NCBI GenBank assembly: GCA_002427995.1 | Contig: DIZV01000011.1 | Span: forward strand, 29,426-40,301 | Reading direction: 5' to 3' | Source of the DNA: Chloroflexi bacterium UBA6019 | GTDB lineage: Bacteria; Chloroflexota; Dormibacteria; Dormibacterales; Dormibacteraceae | DNA: 10,876 nt | In this document: one piece after another, positions 1 to 7,258 of the stretch | Position numbering within the stretch: position 1 is the stretch's first letter | Layout of the letters: every line of letters starts with the position of its first letter | Program-made: the position numbers and the translations under genes | The notes under the pieces: generated by a model | The model's input: only the letters and a program-made list of their open reading frames with translations | What the model was told of the DNA's origin: nothing | The model's database searches: none

Positions 1-627
1 GGTCACGGGCTCTCCGCGCCGCTGGAGCCGGGCTACGACCCCACCTCCGACCTTCTCCAGGTCCTCGACGAAAGCGGGGTGGACCGCTGCATCCTGGTTG
101 GCCTCTCTCTCGGCGGCCACGATGCAGTGGTCTTCGCCGCCCTCCACCCCGACCGCTGCCGCGCTCTGGTGCTGGTCGACGCCTGGATCCCCGGTCCCGA
201 GCTGGCGGGCTGGGAGCCGCCCTTCCGGCTCGCCCGCGAGGTCGGCCGGGAAGCGGCGCGCGACGCCTGGCTGGCGGACCCCATCTTCGCCCCGGCCCGG
301 CGCCAACGCCGGCTGCGGGAGGAGCTGCGGAGCATGGTGGCCGCAAACGACCTCCGGATCTGGACTGAGGCGATTCCGCGGGCCCCCCATCCGTCCGCCC
401 GGGAGCTGGCCTTGCAAATCCACGCACCCACCCTGGTGGTCGTCGGCGAGGAGGATCGACCCGGTTTTCGGGCGGCCGGGGCCTGGCTGGCGGAGACCAT
501 TCCCGGCGCCATTGCCAGGCCGGGCGTGACGCTGCTCAACGCGGGCCATCTGCCTCCGATGGAGGCCCCGGAGGCCTTCAACAGAGAGCTCTCGGCATTC
601 GTCGACTCCGCCTCCGGCGAGGCCTGA
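1..627 (+). CDS. Alpha/beta hydrolase, 3' part (5' end outside window)
   Basis: The reading frame is open from base 1, and the first visible residues are GHG, matching the RGHGxS segment of alpha/beta-fold hydrolases, so the start lies upstream. The visible 208 residues carry the full catalytic triad. The nucleophile is Ser36 in GLSLGG (the GxSxG elbow), the probable acid is Asp152 in VVVGEEDR, and the His is His183 in NAGHLPPMEAPEAF. The spacing and the late His followed by a PEAFN-like helix are typical of the lactonase/haloperoxidase/esterase branch. Residues 67-130 would be the cap or lid region and give no specificity clue. It ends 6 bases before the phosphoglycerate mutase gene on the same strand, so the two are probably co-transcribed. 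The substrate is unknown. The family call is secure; esterase, lactonase or C-C hydrolase cannot be told apart. Confidence 0.9.
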   Translation, partial: GHGLSAPLEPGYDPTSDLLQVLDESGVDRCILVGLSLGGHDAVVFAALHPDRCRALVLVDAWIPGPELAGWEPPFRLAREVGREAARDAWLADPIFAPARRQRRLREELRSMVAANDLRIWTEAIPRAPHPSARELALQIHAPTLVVVGEEDRPGFRAAGAWLAETIPGAIARPGVTLLNAGHLPPMEAPEAFNRELSAFVDSASGEA

Positions 628-633
628 AGCAGG

Positions 634-1983
634 GTGCCGGCGCTCGGCTACGGCGAGACTCAACCACCTCGGCTGGAAGACGACCGCCTGCCCATCGTGC
701 TGATCCTCCTCGACGGGCTCGGAGACCGTGCCCAGCCGGAGCTCGGCAACCGGACGCCGTTGGAAGCCGCATCGACACCGGTCCTCGATGAGCTGGCCCG
801 ACGGGGAGCCTGTGGGCTGCACGTCCCGCTGGGGCCGGGCCGGGCGCCCGCCAGCGAGGTTGCCCACTGGGCGATTTTCGGCTACGAAGGCGTCCTCTTC
901 CCCGGCCGGGCCGTGCTCGAAGCGCTCGGGTTCGGGCTCCCGGTGGCCGATTCCGACCCGCGGCTTTACGCCGCGCTCCGAGCCTCAACGGTTCGCGACG
1001 GTGCGGTCTGGATCACCGGCCGGTCAGGCGCGGCCGACGAGGCCGACGCCCGCCGGCTGCTGGCCGATCTGCCGCAGGCGGCCGGGTTCGAGCTCGAGTG
1101 GGTGCGGCTGGGAGAGGGCATCCTGCGCCTCACTGGAGCCGGTCCCGAGGCCGCCGCCGTCACCGATTCCGACCCCTTCTTCGAAGATCGCCAGCCCTGG
1201 CTGCGGCCCCGCGCGCAAACGGGCGCGCACCCGAGCGCGAGCGCCATGGCGCAGGCCCTCGCGACCTATCTGCTCGCGGCGCGCCTCGAGCTCGCCGGAC
1301 ACCCGGTCAACCGCGACCGTGCCCGCCGGGGCCTGCCCGCACTCGACACGCTGACCACCAAGTGGGCGGGCGCCCGGCTCCCGCTGCCCGCCTTCGCCGA
1401 GCGGGTCGGCGCAAGCGGCGGCCTCGTGACCTCGAGCGCCCTCTACCGCGGTTTCGCGAGGTTGCTCGCGATGGACCACCGAGACCTTGCCACGAACTCG
1501 GACCCGGGTCAGGACATGGCCGCCCGGCTGGATGCGGCACGCGACCTGCTCCGCGGCGGCGCGGCCTTCGTCCACGTCCATACCAAGGTGGTCGACGAGG
1601 CCGGCCACAGCCGGCGCCCGGGAGCGAAGTTGAAGGTGCTGGAGGCGCTCGACCCCGCCCTCGCGGCTCTCCTCGAGCCCCCCTTCGACCGGGCCGTGGT
1701 CGCGGTCACGGGCGACCATGCGACACCTTCCTCGGGCGGAGTGATCCACACCGGCGACCCGACGCCCCTGCTGGTTGCCGGTGGGGCGGTCAGGCCCGAC
1801 GCTGTGAGCGAATTCGGCGAGGAGCCCTGCGCCCGGGGGTCGATCGGCACCCTCCGCGCCGCCGACCTGCTGCCGCTGCTCCTCGGCCACGCCAACCGCG
1901 CCCGCTTCCTGGGCGCGCGGGCGACCGCCTCTGACAGCATCGGCTTCCCGGATCAGGTCGAGCCACTCCTACCGTCCGATTGA
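634..1983 (+). CDS. apgM: Archaeal-type cofactor-independent phosphoglycerate mutase (ApgM family)
   Basis: A 449-residue alkaline-phosphatase-superfamily protein. The family interconverts 3- and 2-phosphoglycerate through a phosphoserine intermediate using two metal ions. Visible motifs are LILLDGLGDR with metal-ligand Asp27, the probable nucleophile Ser74 in PASEVAHW (family usually PGSDxAHL), GYEG at 83-86, VTDSDPFF near 176-183, NRDRARRGLPA near 226-236, VDEAGH (Asp321, His325), TGDHATP (Asp361, His362) and His372 in VIHTGDPTPL. These are in the order expected for ApgM. Family members are usually about 400-415 residues, so this one is slightly long, with an N-terminal tail of about 20 residues. 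The GTG start gives a 6-base gap to the hydrolase and no good internal start precedes the Asp27 motif. Family membership is clear; a true glycolytic role is less certain because the superfamily includes related phosphonate and phosphomutase enzymes. Confidence 0.85.
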   Translation: MPALGYGETQPPRLEDDRLPIVLILLDGLGDRAQPELGNRTPLEAASTPVLDELARRGACGLHVPLGPGRAPASEVAHWAIFGYEGVLFPGRAVLEALGFGLPVADSDPRLYAALRASTVRDGAVWITGRSGAADEADARRLLADLPQAAGFELEWVRLGEGILRLTGAGPEAAAVTDSDPFFEDRQPWLRPRAQTGAHPSASAMAQALATYLLAARLELAGHPVNRDRARRGLPALDTLTTKWAGARLPLPAFAERVGASGGLVTSSALYRGFARLLAMDHRDLATNSDPGQDMAARLDAARDLLRGGAAFVHVHTKVVDEAGHSRRPGAKLKVLEALDPALAALLEPPFDRAVVAVTGDHATPSSGGVIHTGDPTPLLVAGGAVRPDAVSEFGEEPCARGSIGTLRAADLLPLLLGHANRARFLGARATASDSIGFPDQVEPLLPSD

Positions 1984-3021
1984 GCGCACGCCCCCGGTCG
2001 GTGAGCGCCGGGCGAAGTGGGGCACCACCCTCTCCCCGATCAGCCGGATCGCGTTGAGCACCTTTTCCTGGGGGGTGGCGTGGTCCGCGCCCGGCCACTG
2101 GAGACGAAACGCGACGTGGTTGACACCGAGCTCCGCCTCATACCGCTCAATGGCCTCAATCAGGTCGTCGGGAGTGCCCAGGATGAAACGGTCGTCCTGG
2201 AGCTCCTCGAAGGGGACGTCGATGCTGTCGTCCATCGGCAGCGCCTCGTCCTGGCCCCATTTGACGTAGGTGCGGTACTTCTCCTCCAGGAAGGGACGGG
2301 CATCGCGGACCGCCTCCTCGCGGGTGGCGCCGAGGTAGACATCCTTGATGATCGGCACCACCGCCGGGAACGGCTTGCCCGCCGCGTCGAGTGCCTCGCG
2401 GTAGACCTCCATCTGGCGGGCGAGGACGTCGAAACGGGTGTGGGGATTGATCATCCAGGCGTCACCCAGCCGGGCGGCGCGGCGGACGGCGGGGTCGTTG
2501 TTGGCCGCGATCCAGATCGGCGGGTGAGGTTGCTGGATGGGCCGGGTCGGCCAGCTGACCTCGCGCAGGATTGTCCGCTCGCCGGAGTGGCTCACCACCG
2601 GCTCGGTCCAGAGCCGGCGGATCAGCTCCAGGCCCTCCTCGAAGATCTTCACCCGCTTGGTCCGGTCGATCCCGAAGGCCTCGAACTCGACATCCCGGTA
2701 GCCGAGTCCGACGCCGAAGATGAACCTGCCGTGGGTGATCGCATCGAGCGTCGTCACCTGCTCGCAGACATCGACCGGGTTGAGAAGCGCGGTGAGCAGG
2801 ATCCCGACGCCGAGGCGCATGTCGCCGCTCTCGGCTGCGATCCGGGCCAGGAAAGGCATCGGGTGCAGTTGCTGGTAGGGGTTGGAGAAGTAGTGGTGAT
2901 TGGCGTAGACGGCAGAAAAACCACTCTCCCGAGCCGCGCGCACCTGCTCCAGGTGGCGGTCGACGTGGTCGGCCATCGAGCCGGACGGGTGCTGCGCCGC
3001 GATGAAGAGCCCGAAGTCCAT
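1969..3021 (-). CDS. LLM-class (luciferase-like) flavin-dependent oxidoreductase
   Basis: A 350-residue luciferase-like monooxygenase or F420/FMN-dependent reductase, a TIM-barrel flavoprotein. Support comes from the N-terminal MDFGLFIAAQHP strand, ARESGFSAVYANHHYF (31-45), the hallmark TLDAITHGRFIFGVGLGY (91-108) followed by EFEAFGI, PIWIAANNDPAVRRAARLGDAW in the second half, and a C-terminal TPDDLIEAIERYEAELG segment. The ATG at 3021 begins exactly at the family's usual MxFGLF start and has GGAGG 13 bases upstream. An in-frame TTG at 3033 would add MTKR and overlap the transporter stop as TTGA, like other junctions here, but its GGAGG is only 1 base away. It is the last gene of the minus-strand unit, and its 3' end overlaps the mutase stop region by 15 bases. 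Reaction and cofactor (FMN versus F420) are not readable; oxidation of the unit's substrate is a guess. Confidence 0.88.
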   Translation of the reverse strand: MDFGLFIAAQHPSGSMADHVDRHLEQVRAARESGFSAVYANHHYFSNPYQQLHPMPFLARIAAESGDMRLGVGILLTALLNPVDVCEQVTTLDAITHGRFIFGVGLGYRDVEFEAFGIDRTKRVKIFEEGLELIRRLWTEPVVSHSGERTILREVSWPTRPIQQPHPPIWIAANNDPAVRRAARLGDAWMINPHTRFDVLARQMEVYREALDAAGKPFPAVVPIIKDVYLGATREEAVRDARPFLEEKYRTYVKWGQDEALPMDDSIDVPFEELQDDRFILGTPDDLIEAIERYEAELGVNHVAFRLQWPGADHATPQEKVLNAIRLIGERVVPHFARRSPTGGVRSIGR

Positions 3022-3029
3022 TCTCTTGG

Positions 3030-4256
3030 TCAAGCCTCCGTGGTGCTGAGGGACGGCCGGGGCGAGGGGTCACCCGCCAGGCGGGCGAAGCCGAAGGCGA
3101 GGACCCCGAGCAGCGCGAGCGCGGCGAACGAGATCCGGTAGCCGCCCGTCAGGTCGATCAGGAGCCCGAACAGGGGCGGGGTGACGATCACGCCAAGGTA
3201 GCTGCCGGTCAGGGCAACCCCGGCCGCCGCGCTCGACCGCTCGCGGCCGGCGAGCTCGGCCACGAGCGCCATCGAAACCCCGCTCCAACCGACGGCCGAG
3301 AAGCCGAGCAGGATCATGACCCCCGCCACCAGCACCAGCGGCGTGCCCGCCGGGGCGAGCGCGAGGGCGGCGCTGCCGGCGATCGCAGCGCCGGCCATGA
3401 GGACCAGGACCGGCTGCCGGCGAGCGCCGAAGAGCCGGTCGCTGAGCACCCCGCTGACGATGCGTGCCACCACCCCGCTGACCTGGGCGAGCGCGAGCAG
3501 CTCGCCGGCCAGCAGCAGCGGATAACCGAGCGCGCGGTGGAAGTAGAGGACGAGGAACCCGATCAGCGCCAGCTGGATTCCGGACATGATGGTGGCGAAG
3601 CCGGTCACGGCGAGCAACCGGGGGTCGCGGGCGAGGGACGCCAGCCCTCCGCCAGGGGCCGCTTCGGGGGCGTGACCGCCGGGCGCGTCGCGATAGAAGG
3701 CGAACGCCAGCGCTCCCGAGGCCAGGGTGAGGGCGGCGATCAGGGCCAGGCTGCCCCGCCAGCCAACCTGCCCCAGCCCGAGCGGCACGGCGAGGGCGAC
3801 GAGCAGCCCGGCCAGGGGCAGACCGGTCTGCTTGATGCTCATCGCCGATCCCCGGCCGGCGGGTCCGAACCACTCCATGACCGCCCGGGTCGTCGGGGGA
3901 AGGGCAATCCCGTTCCCGACCCCGGCCACAGCCATGAAAAGGAGCAGCTGGCCGAAGCTCGGCGCGCGCGAGGCGGCCAGGAGGCCGCCTGCGATCAGGG
4001 CCGGACCGGCCAGGAAGAGCCGGCGAGGACCCCACCGATCGGCAGCTGTCGCCGCGAACAGGAGCACGCCGATCGCGCCCAGGTAAAAGGCGGTCACGAT
4101 GAGCCCGAGCTGGGCGCTGGAGAGGGCGAGGTCGCGACCGAGGACGGGCGCCAGCGGACCGATGCTGGTGTTGCCGAGCGAGGCCCCCGTCTGGACGAGG
4201 AGGCTCAGGCCGAGCATCACCGTCGCCCGCCCGGCGGTTCGACCCGGGATGCTCAC
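3030..4256 (-). CDS. Major facilitator superfamily transporter
   Basis: A 408-residue, strongly hydrophobic protein with about twelve membrane-spanning stretches in two halves. MFS motif A is visible after the second span as ADRWGPRR (residues 72-79). The second half has the corresponding GVLSDRLFGARR loop. The segment AMSIKQTGLPLAGLL in the fifth-span region is characteristic of the metabolite:H+ symporter/CynX-NimT-like branch. I place the start at GTG 4256, which overlaps the NadM-like stop as GTGA. The open frame runs further to 4433, but that extension is a polar, Arg/Gly-rich shadow of the preceding gene. A later ATG at 4217 would shorten the first span. In context it is the likely importer (less likely exporter) of the organic acid handled by the operon. 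Substrate unknown; family certain. Confidence 0.92.
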   Translation of the reverse strand: MSIPGRTAGRATVMLGLSLLVQTGASLGNTSIGPLAPVLGRDLALSSAQLGLIVTAFYLGAIGVLLFAATAADRWGPRRLFLAGPALIAGGLLAASRAPSFGQLLLFMAVAGVGNGIALPPTTRAVMEWFGPAGRGSAMSIKQTGLPLAGLLVALAVPLGLGQVGWRGSLALIAALTLASGALAFAFYRDAPGGHAPEAAPGGGLASLARDPRLLAVTGFATIMSGIQLALIGFLVLYFHRALGYPLLLAGELLALAQVSGVVARIVSGVLSDRLFGARRQPVLVLMAGAAIAGSAALALAPAGTPLVLVAGVMILLGFSAVGWSGVSMALVAELAGRERSSAAAGVALTGSYLGVIVTPPLFGLLIDLTGGYRISFAALALLGVLAFGFARLAGDPSPRPSLSTTEA

Positions 4257-4795
4257 GGGTTGCGCCCGGCGATCAGCTCCACAACCGCGGGCGGCACCAG
4301 CTCCTGCCAGTTCCCGCCCTCGGCCAGCCGGCGCCGGACCTCGGTGCCGCTGACCTCCTTGGCCGGCGGTGCCGGCAGCTCCACCACCGCGAAGCCGGCC
4401 CCGCGGAGCCGCGCCGCCTTCTCGGCCTCCCATTGCGAGAAGACGCGGATGAAGTGGACCGTCTCGGCCGGGACGTAGCGATTCCAGAGCGTCGGGTCGT
4501 GGACGGGGAACGGCACCATCGCCACCCGCCGAAGGTCCAGATTAGCCTCGGCCAGGGCGGCGCGGATCATCGCCGACCGCTCGGCGAAGGGGAAAGGATT
4601 CGCCTCCGCCAGGTGACGATGAGGGCTGGCAGGCTCGGCGGGGACCGGGTCGGGCCCCGGGTTGGTGATCCCCACCAGCAGCTCCCGACAGTGGCCGGCG
4701 GCCTCGAGCACGTATTCCAGGTGCCCGTTGTGGAAAGGCTGGAAGCGGCCGTGCACCATGCCCAGCGCCACCGAGCGGAAGGCCGACGCCTTCAT
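4253..4795 (-). CDS. NadM-like nicotinamide-nucleotide adenylyltransferase / cytidylyltransferase-fold protein
   Basis: A 180-residue nucleotidyltransferase of the HxGH superfamily. GRFQPFHNGH (residues 16-25) is the nucleotide-binding HxGH signature. NPFPFAER (67-74) matches the NPFxxxER segment of archaeal-type NMN adenylyltransferase. SGTEVRRRLAEGGNWQELVPP (149-169) matches its C-terminal ISSTxxR motif. NadM makes NAD from NMN and ATP. The ATG at 4795 lies 10 bases after the CoA-transferase stop and gives the family's usual length; ATG 4758 (MVHGRF) is an alternative. The 3' end overlaps the transporter start as GTGA. Position inside a CoA-thioester catabolic operon is unusual. Homologues of this fold can use CTP and non-NMN substrates (PhpF of phosphinothricin biosynthesis, for example), so NMN specificity is not proven. 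Confidence 0.8.
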   Translation of the reverse strand: MKASAFRSVALGMVHGRFQPFHNGHLEYVLEAAGHCRELLVGITNPGPDPVPAEPASPHRHLAEANPFPFAERSAMIRAALAEANLDLRRVAMVPFPVHDPTLWNRYVPAETVHFIRVFSQWEAEKAARLRGAGFAVVELPAPPAKEVSGTEVRRRLAEGGNWQELVPPAVVELIAGRNP

Positions 4796-4805
4796 CCGCG
4801 CCGGA

Positions 4806-6005
4806 TCAGATGACACCAGCCCCGACCAGCTCGCGAATCTCCGCGTCCGACATCCCGAGGAGACCTCCAAAGACCTGCTGGTTGTGCTCCCCGAGACTGG
4901 GGCCGAGCCACTCGATCTCGCCCGGCGTCGCGCTCAGGCGGGGAACGATCCCGGGCACCTTGACGGTCCGCTCGCCGAGTGGGAACTCGCGGACCATGCC
5001 CCGATCGAGGAAGTGAGGATCGACCGCGATATCCGCGATGTCGTAGATCTTGGAGGCCGGGACCTTCGACGCGTCCAGGATCCTGAGGGCTTCATCGATG
5101 GCGAGGGTGGCCGCCCAATCGCCGAGCACGGCGTCGATCTCAGCGTCGTGCTTCACCCGGTCGGCGTTGGTGCGAAGCCGCGGGTCGTCCGCGAGGTCGG
5201 GGCGGCCGATGCCGTGCATCAGGCGCTTGAAGATGCTGTCGCCGTTGCCGGCGATGACGAGGTACCCACCGTCGGAGCTGCGATAGGTGTTCGAGACCGC
5301 GATCCCGGGCAGGGTCGCGCCGGTCCGTTCCCGGATGACGCCGAAGATGTCGAACTCGGGCAGCGTGCTCTCGAGGAGCGAGAAGACAGCCTCCGTCAGG
5401 GCCACGTCGACTACCTGCCCCTCTCCGCCGGCTTTCTGAGCCTCCCGCAGCGCCGCCAGCGCACCGATGGTCGCGTAGAGGGCGGCGATCGAGTCCCCGA
5501 TGCTGATCCCGGTCCGCACCGGCGGCAGGTCGGGATATCCGGTCAGGTTGCGAAGGCCGCCCATCGCCTCGGCGATGCTGCCGAACCCCGGCTTCTCGCG
5601 GTAGGGCCCGGTCTGGCCGAAGCCCGAGACGCGGACCATGACCAGCCTGGGGTTGGCGGAATGGAGCTCCTCCCAGCCAAGGCCCCAGGACTCCAGCATG
5701 CCGGGCTTGAAGTTCTCCACCAAGACGTCGCTCGCTGCCGCCAGCCGGCGGGCCAGCCGCTGCCCCGCCTCCTGCTTCAGGTCGATGGTGACGCACTGCT
5801 TGTTGCGCGACTGCATCAGCCACCAGAGCGAGGTGCCGTCGAGCCGGTGGCGCCAGTTGCGAAGGGGGTCGCCGTCGCCGGGTGGCTCCACCTTGATCAC
5901 GGTCGCGCCGAGCAGCGCCAGCAGGCTGCCGGCGTAGGGACCGGCGACGAGGGTGCCCATCTCGAGGACGCGAACGCCGACGAGCGGGCCCTTGCGGTCG
6001 CTCAA
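4806..6005 (-). CDS. CaiB/BaiF family (family III) acyl-CoA transferase
   Basis: A 399-residue enzyme that moves CoA between carboxylic acids through an aspartyl-CoA thioester. The N-terminus has the family's GVRVLEMGTLVAGPYAGSLLALLGATVIKVE (about 10-40), then DPLRNW, SRNKQCVTIDLK (66-77), ADVLVENFKPG-type segment near 92-102 and SGFGQTGPY (127-135). Asp171 in GISIGDSIAAL is the expected catalytic Asp (Asp169 in formyl-CoA transferase). Length fits the family. The TTG start at 6005 overlaps the acyl-CoA dehydrogenase stop as TTGA, with GGAGG 5 bases upstream. No alternative start precedes the conserved first strand, and the longer open frame to 6425 is a shadow. Translational coupling to an acyl-CoA dehydrogenase recalls the caiA-caiB pairing of carnitine metabolism, though the acid substrate cannot be deduced. 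Confidence 0.92.
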   Translation of the reverse strand: MSDRKGPLVGVRVLEMGTLVAGPYAGSLLALLGATVIKVEPPGDGDPLRNWRHRLDGTSLWWLMQSRNKQCVTIDLKQEAGQRLARRLAAASDVLVENFKPGMLESWGLGWEELHSANPRLVMVRVSGFGQTGPYREKPGFGSIAEAMGGLRNLTGYPDLPPVRTGISIGDSIAALYATIGALAALREAQKAGGEGQVVDVALTEAVFSLLESTLPEFDIFGVIRERTGATLPGIAVSNTYRSSDGGYLVIAGNGDSIFKRLMHGIGRPDLADDPRLRTNADRVKHDAEIDAVLGDWAATLAIDEALRILDASKVPASKIYDIADIAVDPHFLDRGMVREFPLGERTVKVPGIVPRLSATPGEIEWLGPSLGEHNQQVFGGLLGMSDAEIRELVGAGVI

Positions 6006-7258
6006 TCCGCCCTCCGCAGGGTCTTGGCGATCGTCCACTCCTGGATCTCGGTGGTGCCGGCCGGGATCTTGAGGTTGCGGGCGACCCGGAAGATCTTCTC
6101 GATGTGGGCCGACTTGGTGAGGCCACGGGCGCCGTGGACCTGGATCGCGGTGTCGGCGACGCGGAAGAGCGCCTCGTCGTTGGCGAGCTTCATGACGCTG
6201 GTCGCCCGGATCGCAGCGGGCGAAACCACTAGGCCGGTGTAGCCGAGAGCTTCGATCTGCTCCAGGCACTGGATCGAGGTCGCCCGCATCCGGTAGAGGT
6301 CGACATACATCTGGGCGAGCATGGTCGAGACCGCCGGCAGGTCCTCGAGCGCCTTGCCAAAGGCCCGTCGCCGGGAGGCGTAGCGAAGCGAGGCCTCGAG
6401 GCAGAACTGGGCCAGCCCCGAGCACATGCCGCCCCGTCTCATCCGGGCCCAGTTGATCCAGAGCATGGCCAGTGCCAGGCCCTGGCCGATCTCACCGACG
6501 CGGTTGCGGTCGGACACCCGGCAGCCGTCGAAATGGAGCTCGGAGGTGTTCCCGTCCTCGATCATGGTCGTCGCCATCCGGCCGACGCGGTAGCCGGGGG
6601 TGTCGGCGTCGACCAGGAACACCGCCAGCCCTTCCTTGCCCGAGCCCGGCTCGGTCTGTGCGACCACCTGGGCGAACTGGGCGAAGGGCGCGCCCGTGAT
6701 GAACGCCTTGTGGCCCCGGATGATCCAGCCATCGCCATCGCGGGTGGCCGTCGTCTCGATCGCCGCCAGGTCGGAGCCGGCATTGGGCTCGGTCGCCGCG
6801 AAGCAGGCCGAGACCTCACCCCGCATCAACCGGCCCAGGTAGCGCTCTCGCAGCTCGCCGTCAGTCAGGTGATAGAGCAGGGGCGTCGGCCCCTCCGTCC
6901 AGGCGAGGACTTCCTTGGTGAGGCGGAGGCCGTCGCGGTAAACCTCCTCCTGCACGTACAGGAGGTCGCTCGGGCTCATCCCGCCGCCGCCCAGCTCGAC
7001 CGGCACGGGGAGGGCGTGGTAGCCGGCCGCTCCGGCAATTCGCCGGATCTCGTCCTTGGCCTCCTGCACCTCGGGGACGATCCGACCTTCGCGATCCAGG
7101 TGGTCGCGCTCGTCGACGAGGCGCCCGGCGAGCCGATCCTCAATCGGCCGCAGACGGGTCTCGATGAATTCGCGGACCTCAGACACCCGTCCCCGGATGT
7201 GCTCGGGGACGGGCAGGCCGAGGCCGAGCGCGCCCGATCCGTGGTCAGTTGGAGGCAT
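6002..7258 (-). CDS. Acyl-CoA dehydrogenase-like flavoprotein lacking the usual catalytic Glu
   Basis: A 418-residue acyl-CoA dehydrogenase-fold protein. N-terminal helices occupy about 20-150 and ATEPNAGSD (155-163) is the FAD/substrate signature. The beta domain follows (about 150-250, with GHKAFITGA and FLVDADTPGY). The C-terminal helices contain RRAFGK (297-302), IQVHGARG (372-379) and IPAGTTEIQ (398-406). In the family FAD removes the alpha and beta hydrogens of an acyl-CoA after a Glu abstracts the alpha proton. Here the MCAD-type position is Ala400 (PAGT instead of EGT). The LCAD/IVD-type position in the earlier helix is Ala271 (INWARMRRGG), so neither base is present. The ATG at 7258 overlaps the lyase gene by 14 bases; the longer frame to 7393 is its shadow. 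It could be a reductase, an oxidase-like flavoenzyme, or use another base. Confidence 0.9.
   Translation of the reverse strand: MPPTDHGSGALGLGLPVPEHIRGRVSEVREFIETRLRPIEDRLAGRLVDERDHLDREGRIVPEVQEAKDEIRRIAGAAGYHALPVPVELGGGGMSPSDLLYVQEEVYRDGLRLTKEVLAWTEGPTPLLYHLTDGELRERYLGRLMRGEVSACFAATEPNAGSDLAAIETTATRDGDGWIIRGHKAFITGAPFAQFAQVVAQTEPGSGKEGLAVFLVDADTPGYRVGRMATTMIEDGNTSELHFDGCRVSDRNRVGEIGQGLALAMLWINWARMRRGGMCSGLAQFCLEASLRYASRRRAFGKALEDLPAVSTMLAQMYVDLYRMRATSIQCLEQIEALGYTGLVVSPAAIRATSVMKLANDEALFRVADTAIQVHGARGLTKSAHIEKIFRVARNLKIPAGTTEIQEWTIAKTLRRAD

Noticed and set aside
1984..2020. GC-rich imperfect inverted bases near the convergent gene ends, considered as a terminator
   Set aside because: The possible stem is short, interrupted, lacks a T-run and lies within the coding region of the LLM gene.
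2017..3141. 374-codon plus-strand open frame opposite the LLM oxidoreductase
   Set aside because: It is a high-GC antisense shadow of a clear LLM protein, with no recognisable domain and a composition typical of reverse-frame translation.
4257..4433. N-terminal extension of the MFS frame
   Set aside because: Polar Arg/Gly-rich translation of the overlapping NadM-like gene in another frame; GTG 4256 makes a coupled GTGA start just before the first membrane span.
4662..6242. 526-codon plus-strand open frame across the CoA-transferase and acyl-CoA dehydrogenase region
   Set aside because: Antisense to three well-supported genes, spans their junctions and shows no family motifs.
6006..6425. N-terminal extension of the CoA-transferase frame
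   Set aside because: The extension is an out-of-frame shadow of the acyl-CoA dehydrogenase; the conserved family N-terminus starts right after the TTG at 6005.
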